Shown here: positions 4,786 to 11,968 of the stretch, piece after piece
Numbering within the stretch: the stretch's first letter is position 1
Layout of the letters: the number at the start of each line of letters is the position of its first letter
Origin: Candidatus Woesearchaeota archaeon CG11_big_fil_rev_8_21_14_0_20_43_8
GTDB lineage: Archaea > Nanobdellota > Nanobdellia > Woesearchaeales > CG08-08-20-14
Length of the DNA: 12,871 nt
Direction of reading: 5' to 3'
NCBI GenBank assembly: GCA_002762705.1
Contig: PCVE01000110.1
Location: 1,570-14,440, forward strand
The notes under the pieces: model-generated
Seen by the model: the letters and a program-made list of their open reading frames with translations, nothing else
What the model was told of the DNA's origin: nothing
Database searches by the model: none
Translations under genes and position numbers: made by a program

Positions 4786-5736
4786 ATGTTTTGGAAGCTT
4801 TTGAGTCTGTTTTTGATAACTACTGTGTGTACGCTGTTCATAACAGACTATTTCATCAGGAAATTCAAGAGCCGCGGCTATACTGTTCTTGACATGTACA
4901 AGCGGCCTAAGCGCAAGGTGGCCAATATGGGAGGCCTGGCCATAATATGCGGTTTAATGATTGCGCTGGTTTTTTGCCAGATATTCGTCGATGAGATAAA
5001 TCTGATGAAGCTGCTGGTCTTCTATTTCGTTGTGCTGCTGTTTGGCATCTTTGGGCTAGTTGATGATCTCATTGTTCTTGGACGCAAGATAAAGATCTTC
5101 GCGCCTTATTTCATGGCATTGCCGATCGCTTTGCTTAATGTAGACACAAATGTGTCTTTGATACTTGTGACTATCGAACTAGGTCTTGTGTTCTCGTATC
5201 TTATCGCTCCGATATATGTCATGGTGACTTCGAATCTGATCAATATGCATTCTGGCTTCAATGGGCTCGCGTCAGGGCTTTCATTGATATTGCTTGGTTT
5301 CATAGGCGGGAAGATGATCATACGTGGGCAGATCGATGCCTTGTTCTACATTGTCCCGATATTTGCTGCGACTCTTGCGTTCTATTGGTTCGAGAAATAT
5401 GAATCGAAGATATTCTGGGGGAACACCGGCTCACTTATGCTAGGGGCAGCGATCGGCGGATCGCTTGTGTTATTTGACATGGAGACTTTCGGAGTCATAA
5501 TATTATTGCCGCATATAATCAATTTTATTATGTGGGTGTATTGGTGCTTCAGGATGAAGAAGCATCCCCATGTGAAGTTCGCAGCTGTTCGTAAGGATGG
5601 CACGATAGATCCGCCTAACGGCCTGACGATTAAATATTTGGTGACAAAGATGTTTAAAATGAATGAACAGCATGCCACATGGGTGTGTTATGGTGTGACG
5701 ATGGTGTTTGGAGTGCTTGGATTGACGCTCTTTTGA
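4786..5736 (+). CDS. Polyprenyl-phosphate N-acetylhexosamine-1-phosphate transferase (GT4/MraY-WecA-ALG7 superfamily, AglH-like)
   Basis: This 316-residue multi-span membrane protein likely transfers a sugar-1-phosphate from a UDP-sugar to dolichyl or polyprenyl phosphate, the first step of lipid-linked glycan assembly. The superfamily landmarks are in order: KRPKRKVANMGGLA (39-52), the Mg-binding DD pair at 93-94 in GLVDDLIVLGRK, NLINMHSGFNGLASG (150-164), and WGNTGSLMLG (211-220). The NMH-G-NGL form resembles archaeal and eukaryal (ALG7/DPAGT1) members. In the last motif an Asn (213) replaces the Asp common in this position. The start at 4786 is preferred over an upstream TTG (4750) because it directly precedes the first membrane segment and follows GGGTGG; the TTG would fall upstream of the predicted transcription start. 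It heads the operon. Confidence 0.85.
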   Translation: MFWKLLSLFLITTVCTLFITDYFIRKFKSRGYTVLDMYKRPKRKVANMGGLAIICGLMIALVFCQIFVDEINLMKLLVFYFVVLLFGIFGLVDDLIVLGRKIKIFAPYFMALPIALLNVDTNVSLILVTIELGLVFSYLIAPIYVMVTSNLINMHSGFNGLASGLSLILLGFIGGKMIIRGQIDALFYIVPIFAATLAFYWFEKYESKIFWGNTGSLMLGAAIGGSLVLFDMETFGVIILLPHIINFIMWVYWCFRMKKHPHVKFAAVRKDGTIDPPNGLTIKYLVTKMFKMNEQHATWVCYGVTMVFGVLGLTLF

Positions 5737-5756
5737 TTACACTGTTGGGGATTAAA

Positions 5757-6887
5757 ATGAAAGAACAAAAAATATGTACACGATGCGTACTTGACAATAC
5801 AGTACCTGACATCTGGTATGATGAAAACGGTGAATGCAAGTACTGCAAGATCCATGATGAGATGGAGAAAAAATATCCCTTGGGAAAGATTGGAAAAGAG
5901 ATGCTCAATAGAATCATCGAGAACATCAAAAGAGATGGAAAAGGCAAGAGATATGATTGTATCGTAGGTTTCAGCGGCGGAAGAGATAGTACTTATACGC
6001 TTCTCCGGGCAGTGAAATTGGGGCTTCGTCCGCTAGCAGTGCACTTTGACAATGGGTGGAATTCTGAGACTGCAGTGAGCAACATAAAAAAGACAACAGA
6101 CAAACTTGGTGTTGATCTGCATACTGTTGTGGCTGACTGGGAAGAGTTCAAGAGTCTGCAGATCGCGTTCCTAAGAGCTTCTGTTCCTGATGCAGAAACA
6201 CCTACAGACTACGCGATCTATTCTGTCTTATTCAATGAAGCTGCAAAAGAAGGGATCAAATATGTCCTTCAGGGGCACTCATTCAGGACAGAAGGCACAT
6301 CCCCCATTGGATGGACATATATGGATGGAAGATATCTTAGAGATATATTCCAAAGATATGGTGCCGGAAAGATCAAGAGTTTTCCATTGATGTCTATGTC
6401 AAAGCTCCTTTACTATATCCTTTTGAAACGGATAAAAGAAGTGCGATTGCTTGAATATGTTGAATATAATCAGAAAAAAGTGGATACGGCGCTAAAAAAA
6501 GAACTAGACTGGACATATTATGGGGGGCATCACCACGAATCAGTCTATACTAAATTTTTCCAGTCATACTTATTGCCAAAAAAATTCAATATTGATAAAC
6601 GGAAGACAGAATGTTCTGCATTGGTCAGATCCGGTCAGCTGACCAGAAAAGAAGCACTTAAAAAATTAAAAACACCATATCCTTTTGACGAATCTAATGT
6701 CGATTACTGCATCAAGAAACTAGGTCTGTCCAAGAAACAATTCGAGGAGATCAACAATACGCCTGCAAAATCATTCCATGATTACAGGACATATTATCCC
6801 TTGATGCAGATGTGCAAGGTACTCATCAAGATCGCATGCAGATTGCATATTTTGCCGCCGATCCTGAGACTCAAGTATCTTCAGTGA
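5757..6887 (+). CDS. WbpG/PseA-like N-acetyl sugar amidotransferase
   Basis: In this 376-residue protein, four cysteines (7, 10, 27, 30) form an N-terminal zinc-ribbon-like knuckle pair (CTRC and CKYC). It is followed by the PP-loop SGGRDS at 73-78, which in N-type ATP pyrophosphatases binds ATP and activates the substrate. GHSFRTEG around residue 190 and the Lys/Arg-rich C-terminus match the length and order of the WbpG/PseA family. In Pseudomonas aeruginosa O-antigen synthesis, WbpG acts with HisH2 and HisF2 to turn an acetamido into an acetamidino group; the same trio order is seen here. ATG at 5757, eight bases after TTGGGG, is chosen over an upstream ATG (5679) that would overlap the previous gene by 58 bases. 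The probable product is an acetamidino sugar nucleotide; the exact sugar is inferred. Confidence 0.88.
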   Translation: MKEQKICTRCVLDNTVPDIWYDENGECKYCKIHDEMEKKYPLGKIGKEMLNRIIENIKRDGKGKRYDCIVGFSGGRDSTYTLLRAVKLGLRPLAVHFDNGWNSETAVSNIKKTTDKLGVDLHTVVADWEEFKSLQIAFLRASVPDAETPTDYAIYSVLFNEAAKEGIKYVLQGHSFRTEGTSPIGWTYMDGRYLRDIFQRYGAGKIKSFPLMSMSKLLYYILLKRIKEVRLLEYVEYNQKKVDTALKKELDWTYYGGHHHESVYTKFFQSYLLPKKFNIDKRKTECSALVRSGQLTRKEALKKLKTPYPFDESNVDYCIKKLGLSKKQFEEINNTPAKSFHDYRTYYPLMQMCKVLIKIACRLHILPPILRLKYLQ

Positions 6888-6898
6888 GGTCTAGAAGA

Positions 6899-7498
6899 AT
6901 GATTATTATTGTTGATTATGGAATGGGAAATCTTCGTTCCGTGCACCACAAAGTGAGCAAGCTTGGTGTCGGTGTGAAGGTGTCATCCGACCCAAAGGAC
7001 ATTCTTGAAGCAGACAAGCTGATACTCCCTGGTGTCGGATCATTTGCTGCCGGAATGAAGAATCTAAAAGAACTTGGCTTGATTGAAGCATTGGAGAAGC
7101 GGGTTTTAGAGGACAAGATTCCTATCCTGGGGATCTGTCTAGGCATGCAGTTATTCACGAATATGAGCGAAGAAGGCAATGTAAAAGGTCTGGCTTGGAT
7201 AGATGCAAAGACTATAAGATTCACATGCGACCTCAAAGTGCCCCACGTAGGATGGAATGATCTTAGGATATCAAGAAAAAGCACACTTTTCAAGGGAGTC
7301 CCAAAAGGCACTCATTTCTATTTCACCCATTCTTATCATGTTGTCTGCAATGACAAGAAAGACGTCTTAGCCACCACAGAATATGGTTATGATTTTTCCT
7401 CGGCGTTACAGAAAGAAAATATCTATGGGACGCAATTCCATCCCGAAAAAAGCCACAAAAAAGGCATGAGAATAATGGAGAACTTCATAAAATGCTAA
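6899..7498 (+). CDS. HisH-like glutamine amidotransferase subunit (sugar amidino pathway)
   Basis: This 199-residue class I glutamine amidotransferase begins MIIIVDYGMGNLRSV, the hallmark start of HisH. The catalytic triad is visible: Cys80 in GICLGMQ, His181 and Glu183 in GTQFHPEKS. It releases ammonia from glutamine and channels it to the partner HisF-like subunit. The start at 6899 has GAGGT eight bases upstream and matches the HisH N-terminus exactly; an ATG at 6812 would add an unrelated 29-residue tail. The gene lies 11 bases after the WbpG-like gene and overlaps the HisF-like gene by 7 bases. Placement among glycan genes, with no other his genes and with a non-histidine HisF, indicates ammonia supply for sugar amidation. 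A symbol hisH is withheld because the pathway differs. Confidence 0.9.
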   Translation: MIIIVDYGMGNLRSVHHKVSKLGVGVKVSSDPKDILEADKLILPGVGSFAAGMKNLKELGLIEALEKRVLEDKIPILGICLGMQLFTNMSEEGNVKGLAWIDAKTIRFTCDLKVPHVGWNDLRISRKSTLFKGVPKGTHFYFTHSYHVVCNDKKDVLATTEYGYDFSSALQKENIYGTQFHPEKSHKKGMRIMENFIKC

Positions 7499-8247
7499 AG
7501 ACACGAGTGATACCATGTCTGCTATTGAAAGGCAAAGGACTTGTCAAAAGTATCAGATTCAAGGACCATAGATACATCGGCGATCCTATGAATGCAGTCA
7601 AGATATTCAGTGAAAAGGAAGTTCATGAATTGGTATTTTTAGACATCACAGCCAGCAAAGAAGGCAAGCGCATATCCACATCGACAGTCGCAGACATAGC
7701 GGATGAATGCTACATGCCATTCGCTGTCGGCGGTGGGATCAAGACAATCGAAGATATCCATGAGTTATTGAATAATGGGGCAGAAAAAGTGTCTATCAAC
7801 ACTGCGGCGATTGAAAACCCAGGTCTGATCAAAGAAGCATCAAGGATATTTGGAAACCAGAGCATCCTTGTCTCGATCGATGCAAAGAAAAAGATGTTTG
7901 GTGGGTATGATGTCCTTTTGAAAGGCAAGAAAACTGGCATCGATCCAATTAAACACGCAATTGACATGGAGAAGATGGGCGCAGGAGAGATTATGATCAC
8001 TTCTGTCGACAATGATGGAAAAATGGAAGGATATGACCTTGAATTGGTGAAGATGGTCTCTGATGCAGTATCGGTACCTGTGATCGCTTGTGGCGGAGCT
8101 GGAAGTGTCAAAGATCTTGGAGATGCTGTCAAGACGGGAAATGCGTCTGCTGTTGCTGCAGGAAGTTTGTTTGTGTATCATGGGCCGCGCAGGGCAGTGC
8201 TGATCAATTTCCCGGATAAAGAAGAGCTTGAAGGAGTGTTCAGATGA
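7492..8247 (+). CDS. HisF-like subunit, paralog lacking the histidine-cyclase Asp11 (HisF2/WbpG-pathway type)
   Basis: This 251-residue TIM barrel has clear HisF landmarks: VIPCL at 6-10, ELVFLDITAS (46-55), AVGGGIKT (78-85), SIDAK with Asp130, DNDGKMEGYDLEL, and VIACGGAGS near residue 200. In histidine biosynthesis HisF uses Asp11 and Asp130. Here residue 11 is Leu (CLLLKGKG where true HisF has CLDVKDG), while Asp130 is kept. Cyclase activity is therefore unlikely; the barrel more probably delivers ammonia from the HisH-like subunit to the sugar activated by the WbpG-like enzyme. The barrel's phosphate sites appear retained. ATG at 7492 overlaps the end of the HisH-like gene by 7 bases. Confidence 0.9.
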   Translation: MLKTRVIPCLLLKGKGLVKSIRFKDHRYIGDPMNAVKIFSEKEVHELVFLDITASKEGKRISTSTVADIADECYMPFAVGGGIKTIEDIHELLNNGAEKVSINTAAIENPGLIKEASRIFGNQSILVSIDAKKKMFGGYDVLLKGKKTGIDPIKHAIDMEKMGAGEIMITSVDNDGKMEGYDLELVKMVSDAVSVPVIACGGAGSVKDLGDAVKTGNASAVAAGSLFVYHGPRRAVLINFPDKEELEGVFR

Positions 8248-9263
8248 GGATAGTTGTCGACATAAACCACCCGGGCCATGTCCATTTCTTCAAGAATCTC
8301 ATATGGGAGATGGAAAAGAAGGGACACGAGATCATGATCACTGCGACAGAAAAGGATGTCGCTATCCAATTGCTTGATAACTATGGGTTCAAGTATAAAT
8401 TATTGGGTAGAAACCAGAAAGGATTGGTAAGAAAGATTCTTGGGATATCTTTATTTATCTACCGGATGATCAAAGCAACAAAAGCATTCAAACCAGATAT
8501 TTTTTTAGGGATAGCATCTTATCGTGCGGCACAAGCAGCTTGGTTGATGGGCAAGAAAAGCTATATCTTCGATGACACGGAACATGCATGGGGGCAGATA
8601 ATGATGTACCTGCCATTTTGCACCAAAGTGTGCACTCCATCTTGTTTCAAAAGAGACCTTGGCAAGAAACAGATCAGATACAAAGGGTATCATGAACTTG
8701 CATATCTCCATCCAAAACGATTCAATCCAGACAAAAAGGTCCTAAAAGAGATGAAAGTTGGAAAGAGACCATATTATCTGCTTCGCTTTGTCTCCTGGGG
8801 CGCTACGCACGATATCGGACACAAAGGGCTTAGTCTAGAAGACAAGAAAAGACTGGTTGCTTTTCTTGCAAAACATGGTGAAGTGTTCATAACAGACGAA
8901 GGCATATTGCCAAAAGAGCTGAAACGATACAGATATCCTATCGAACCTGAGAAGATCCATGATGCGCTGTATTATGCAGATCTCTATATCGGAGAAGGCG
9001 GAACCATGGCTTCAGAAGCAGCTGTCCTTGGAACGCCGTCTATCTTTATCAATACGCTCCATATGGGATACACGGATGAACTGAATGAGAGATACAATCT
9101 TGTCTTCCAGTCTACTGATGGTGATGAGATTATATCAAAGGTCAAGGACTTGCTTGCAAAAAATGACCTGAAAAAGAAGTCGATTGGAAAAAGAAGCAAA
9201 TTATTAAAAGACAAAATCGATCTTACTGGATGGATGATTGAATTTATTCAGGAGCAAAAATGA
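8244..9263 (+). CDS. DUF354 family protein, GT-B glycosyltransferase-like
   Basis: This 339-residue protein opens with MRIVVDINHPGHVHFFKNLI, the characteristic DUF354 start (D-I-x-H-P-x-H-V-H-F-F). The fold is expected to be a GT-B double Rossmann fold related to MurG and UDP-GlcNAc 2-epimerase. In the C-terminal half, YYADLYIGEGGTMASEAAVLGTPS is the usual nucleotide-sugar binding loop (GG-T-x-x-S-E-A-x-x-L-G-T-P). Family members sit in archaeal and bacterial surface-polysaccharide clusters; few have been tested biochemically. A ribosome site GGAGTG precedes the ATG, which overlaps the HisF-like stop in ATGA. The likely role is transfer of one sugar of the lipid-linked glycan; a sugar-epimerase activity is the alternative. 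Confidence 0.85.
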   Translation: MRIVVDINHPGHVHFFKNLIWEMEKKGHEIMITATEKDVAIQLLDNYGFKYKLLGRNQKGLVRKILGISLFIYRMIKATKAFKPDIFLGIASYRAAQAAWLMGKKSYIFDDTEHAWGQIMMYLPFCTKVCTPSCFKRDLGKKQIRYKGYHELAYLHPKRFNPDKKVLKEMKVGKRPYYLLRFVSWGATHDIGHKGLSLEDKKRLVAFLAKHGEVFITDEGILPKELKRYRYPIEPEKIHDALYYADLYIGEGGTMASEAAVLGTPSIFINTLHMGYTDELNERYNLVFQSTDGDEIISKVKDLLAKNDLKKKSIGKRSKLLKDKIDLTGWMIEFIQEQK

Positions 9264-10378
9264 GATTTGATATATTTTTTAGAACTATTTATGGAATAAT
9301 ATCTAAACTGCATCATGTAATTGCATGGCCAAAACAAATGCCTGCGAAACCAAAAAGCATTGCATTTATCGGCATGGATGGAATAGGTAATACCTTGATG
9401 TCATTGCCGGCCATAAAAGAATTCAAACGCAAATCACCAAAAACACATGTCACTTTGATGGTGCTAGACAATGGTTCTTTTGAACTAATCAAAGACGCCA
9501 CTTACATAGATAAAGCAATCAAAATAAAAAAAGGTGATGGCCGGTTCATTCGACCAATAAGGGCACTCAGGCATGCTAAACCAGAAGTGATTGTTTTTCT
9601 GCAACCCACCAGCATAAGGAAATCAATCATCGGATTATTATCGGGAGTGAAAAACAGAATCTGCTATCAAGAGATATGTGGGAAGATAAGAAATTGCTCA
9701 TATTTATGCAATCTTAGTTTGCCAAATACAACTACGAAACACGATATAGAGAAAAATCAAGAACTAGTAGAGTATCTCCTTGAAAATAAGATTGAAATCT
9801 CAAATAAATCATTGATAGAACCCAAAAAAGAAGAAATAAATTTTGCTAAACAGGTATTGAAAAAGAATAGAATCTCCAAAAAAGACACCATATTGGGCAT
9901 CCACCCGGGCTGTGGAAGAAAATTAGCAATTAAAGAATGGCCCATTCAGCATTTTTCAACTTTGATGAGGTTAGTCATTAAAAACAAAAAATGGAAAATA
10001 CTTGTGTTCTTGGGACCAGATGAAATCGAAAAAACCAAAGAAATCCCAAAGAATAAAAACATAGTGGTTATTAAAAAAACCACCATCAACCAGACTGCCG
10101 CCTTGATAAATCAATGTAATCTATTCTTATCAAATGACTCTGGGCTCGGCCATATGGCTTCTTTCCTTGGACTTCCAACATTAGTGATAATGGGCGGACC
10201 TGGAGATCCAAAAGAAATTCGACCTTATTTCAATGGAAAGGTCATATTCAAAGACCTGAAATGTCAACCGTGCCAGAATAAAATCAGAACAATTGAAGAA
10301 TGTAAGAACAAGAGAAGGTGCCTAACTGAAATCAAACCAGATGAAGTTTATAAAAAACTCCTTTCTATGAAGAACTAG
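9260..10378 (+). CDS. GT9 family glycosyltransferase (heptosyltransferase-like)
   Basis: In this 372-residue protein the N-terminal half has FIGMDGIGNTLMSLPAIKEFKR, the GT9 pattern G-D-x-x-x-x-P-x-x-x-x-L-x. The C-terminal half has HPGCGRKLAIKEWPIQHF, SNDSGLGHMASFLGLPTLVI and the Cys-rich tail CQPC...C....CL with a final PDEVYKKL, all typical of GT9. Bacterial relatives transfer heptose to LPS; archaeal substrates are not known, so the sugar is left open. The ATG overlaps the preceding stop in ATGA and is preceded by AGGAG, placing it as last gene of the operon. Codon use is visibly more A/T-ending (AAA, ATA, ATT) than in the genes before it. Its TAG overlaps the convergent radical SAM stop in CTAG. 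Confidence 0.85.
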   Translation: MRFDIFFRTIYGIISKLHHVIAWPKQMPAKPKSIAFIGMDGIGNTLMSLPAIKEFKRKSPKTHVTLMVLDNGSFELIKDATYIDKAIKIKKGDGRFIRPIRALRHAKPEVIVFLQPTSIRKSIIGLLSGVKNRICYQEICGKIRNCSYLCNLSLPNTTTKHDIEKNQELVEYLLENKIEISNKSLIEPKKEEINFAKQVLKKNRISKKDTILGIHPGCGRKLAIKEWPIQHFSTLMRLVIKNKKWKILVFLGPDEIEKTKEIPKNKNIVVIKKTTINQTAALINQCNLFLSNDSGLGHMASFLGLPTLVIMGGPGDPKEIRPYFNGKVIFKDLKCQPCQNKIRTIEECKNKRRCLTEIKPDEVYKKLLSMKN

Positions 10379-11868
10379 ATAACATCATACAAGACTGAAT
10401 CGTACAGATGATGCCTGGTTACTGTGCTAAGTCTCTTGAAGCCAGTATCATCTTCCAAAAGAAATCTCTTTGCCAAACGGTGCCCCTTTGGAACCAATGA
10501 GAAATAATTGAAAAGATCCCTTAACATCTGAAGTTTATTGCGATAATCCTCAAGTTCTTTAGGAGCAAGCCAAAAATCTGGGTCGTCTGCAGAAAGGTTT
10601 GGGCCAACCCAATTTTTTGGAAACCGTAATACAGACCTTTCAAAAAATGTCGCTGGAACATCATTATTGCTTCCATTATAAAAACCATGTTTCGCACAAT
10701 AATCACCGATTGCTGTTCCCTTATAAGGAGCAAAGATAGAAGCCCAGGCCATTGTCGGAAGGCCGGTTTTTTCTTTTAATAACACATTTAGCCTTAAAGT
10801 ATCCAGGTCTGCTTCTAAATTAATTTTCGTTGGTTCGCTAGTAGCACCGCATGGTAGCCCAAGCATCTGCTCAGTACGTACTTTGAAACCCATCTGATGC
10901 AGATTAGTCATGACATCAAACATCAGTTCGGTCTTCATATTGCGATTCAGGACCTCACGCCTAATGGTTGGACAAGCAGACTCGATTGCAAAGGTAAACC
11001 CTGTGCAGCCAGCATCTTTTAGCAATTCTAATTTTTCCTGAGTTTTGGGGTGTTTTGGATTTGCATATTCAAATCGTAGCTGAGCATGGAAAGGGAGTCC
11101 AAGCGAGGGATATTTCTCTGCGAATTCCTGTATCCAATCGACATTAACACCAAAGACATCATCCTGAAAATATATCATCTTAGTCAATGGTGAAATCTTC
11201 TTGATTATCCTGATCTCTTCGATTATGTCGTCAACAAGCCTAAATCCTTTTGGGAAAAGACGATTTGTCGGACCCAAGCAGACCTTCATTTTCTCGATCT
11301 GTCTTTTTGTAAGCAAATGAGCAATATTTCCTAATGTGCTGCTATTGTAGCAATAAGTACAACTGTAAGGACACCCAGTCTGCGTAATCACGCTTTTTAT
11401 TGGACTAGAGCCATGCTTTGGATAAGCCTTATAAAACATCTCACGCTCAGGAATAGGAAAAGGTTCACGTTTGTTGAGGTGAACTATCCCTGGTTTTGCA
11501 TCTCCCCTAAGAATCCTCCGAAAAGAGTCAAATCCTTCACTTAAGACCACATAATCCGCATATTGCATAGACTCTTTTGGAAAATAAGTGGCATGCGGCC
11601 CCCCGACCGCAATTTTGACTTTTGGGTTTTCTGACTTAAGTTTTTCCAGATAAGAGAAAATCTGCATGTGATTCCCGGTGTATATTGTCAATGCAATGAA
11701 ATCTGGCGAGAATTCCTTGACTGTTTTATCGAATTCATCAAAATCATCATCCTTAATCAGGGTTATTTTAGTTTCAAATCCTTCCTGCCTTGCGATAGTT
11801 GCAAGATGAAGAATCCCTAACGGCTCAATCACAGAATAGCGCGATCCCAATAACACTCTTTTTGACAT
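10375..11868 (-). CDS. B12-binding-domain radical SAM protein
   Basis: This 497-residue protein has two parts. The N-terminal 130 residues form a Rossmann-like cobalamin-binding domain: IEPLGILHLATIARQEGFE (14-32), SPDFIALTIYTGN (54-66), and VKIAVGGPHATYFP (84-97). The radical SAM core carries CPYSCTYC with cysteines at 166, 170 and 173 binding the 4Fe-4S cluster, then FQDDVFGVN, LRFEYANP and GFTFAIES, typical of the SAM barrel. The classical DxHxxG cobalamin His motif is not seen, so base-off B12 binding is uncertain. Related proteins methylate unactivated carbons or rearrange small molecules and lipids; the substrate cannot be told. A TATA box lies about 31 bases upstream, with no ribosome site. 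It is convergent with the glycan operon and divergent from the methyltransferase, so a role in glycan or lipid tailoring is only suggested. Confidence 0.87.
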   Translation of the reverse strand: MSKRVLLGSRYSVIEPLGILHLATIARQEGFETKITLIKDDDFDEFDKTVKEFSPDFIALTIYTGNHMQIFSYLEKLKSENPKVKIAVGGPHATYFPKESMQYADYVVLSEGFDSFRRILRGDAKPGIVHLNKREPFPIPEREMFYKAYPKHGSSPIKSVITQTGCPYSCTYCYNSSTLGNIAHLLTKRQIEKMKVCLGPTNRLFPKGFRLVDDIIEEIRIIKKISPLTKMIYFQDDVFGVNVDWIQEFAEKYPSLGLPFHAQLRFEYANPKHPKTQEKLELLKDAGCTGFTFAIESACPTIRREVLNRNMKTELMFDVMTNLHQMGFKVRTEQMLGLPCGATSEPTKINLEADLDTLRLNVLLKEKTGLPTMAWASIFAPYKGTAIGDYCAKHGFYNGSNNDVPATFFERSVLRFPKNWVGPNLSADDPDFWLAPKELEDYRNKLQMLRDLFNYFSLVPKGHRLAKRFLLEDDTGFKRLSTVTRHHLYDSVLYDVI

Positions 11869-11894
11869 TTTGCAGATAGAGACAGCTGGAAAGA

Positions 11895-11904
11895 ATTTAT
11901 AAAT
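11895..11904 (-). promoter_or_regulatory. TATA box of the radical SAM gene
   Basis: ATTTATAAAT, the same palindromic form as at 4737, is centred about 31 bases before the ATG at 11868, which predicts a leader of a few bases. The methyltransferase on the other strand has its own TATA box at 11935, so this one is probably used in one direction. Confidence 0.65.
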
Positions 11905-11934
11905 ATTATCTATATGGTGCTAAAAATACAGCAA

Positions 11935-11944
11935 TTTTTATAAG
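11935..11944 (+). promoter_or_regulatory. TATA box of the methyltransferase gene
   Basis: TTTTTATAAG is centred about 29 bases before the ATG at 11969, with no ribosome site between, which predicts a leaderless transcript. Confidence 0.6.
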
Positions 11945-11968
11945 CATAAGGCCTCTCCTGATTAAGTG

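Noticed and set aside
5106..5947. Minus-strand open frames inside the phosphoglycosyltransferase and WbpG-like genes
   Set aside because: They are antisense to well-supported motifs and carry no motif of their own.
6899..8247. Histidine biosynthesis hisH-hisF
   Set aside because: HisF residue 11 is Leu, no other his genes are nearby, and a WbpG-like gene is directly upstream.
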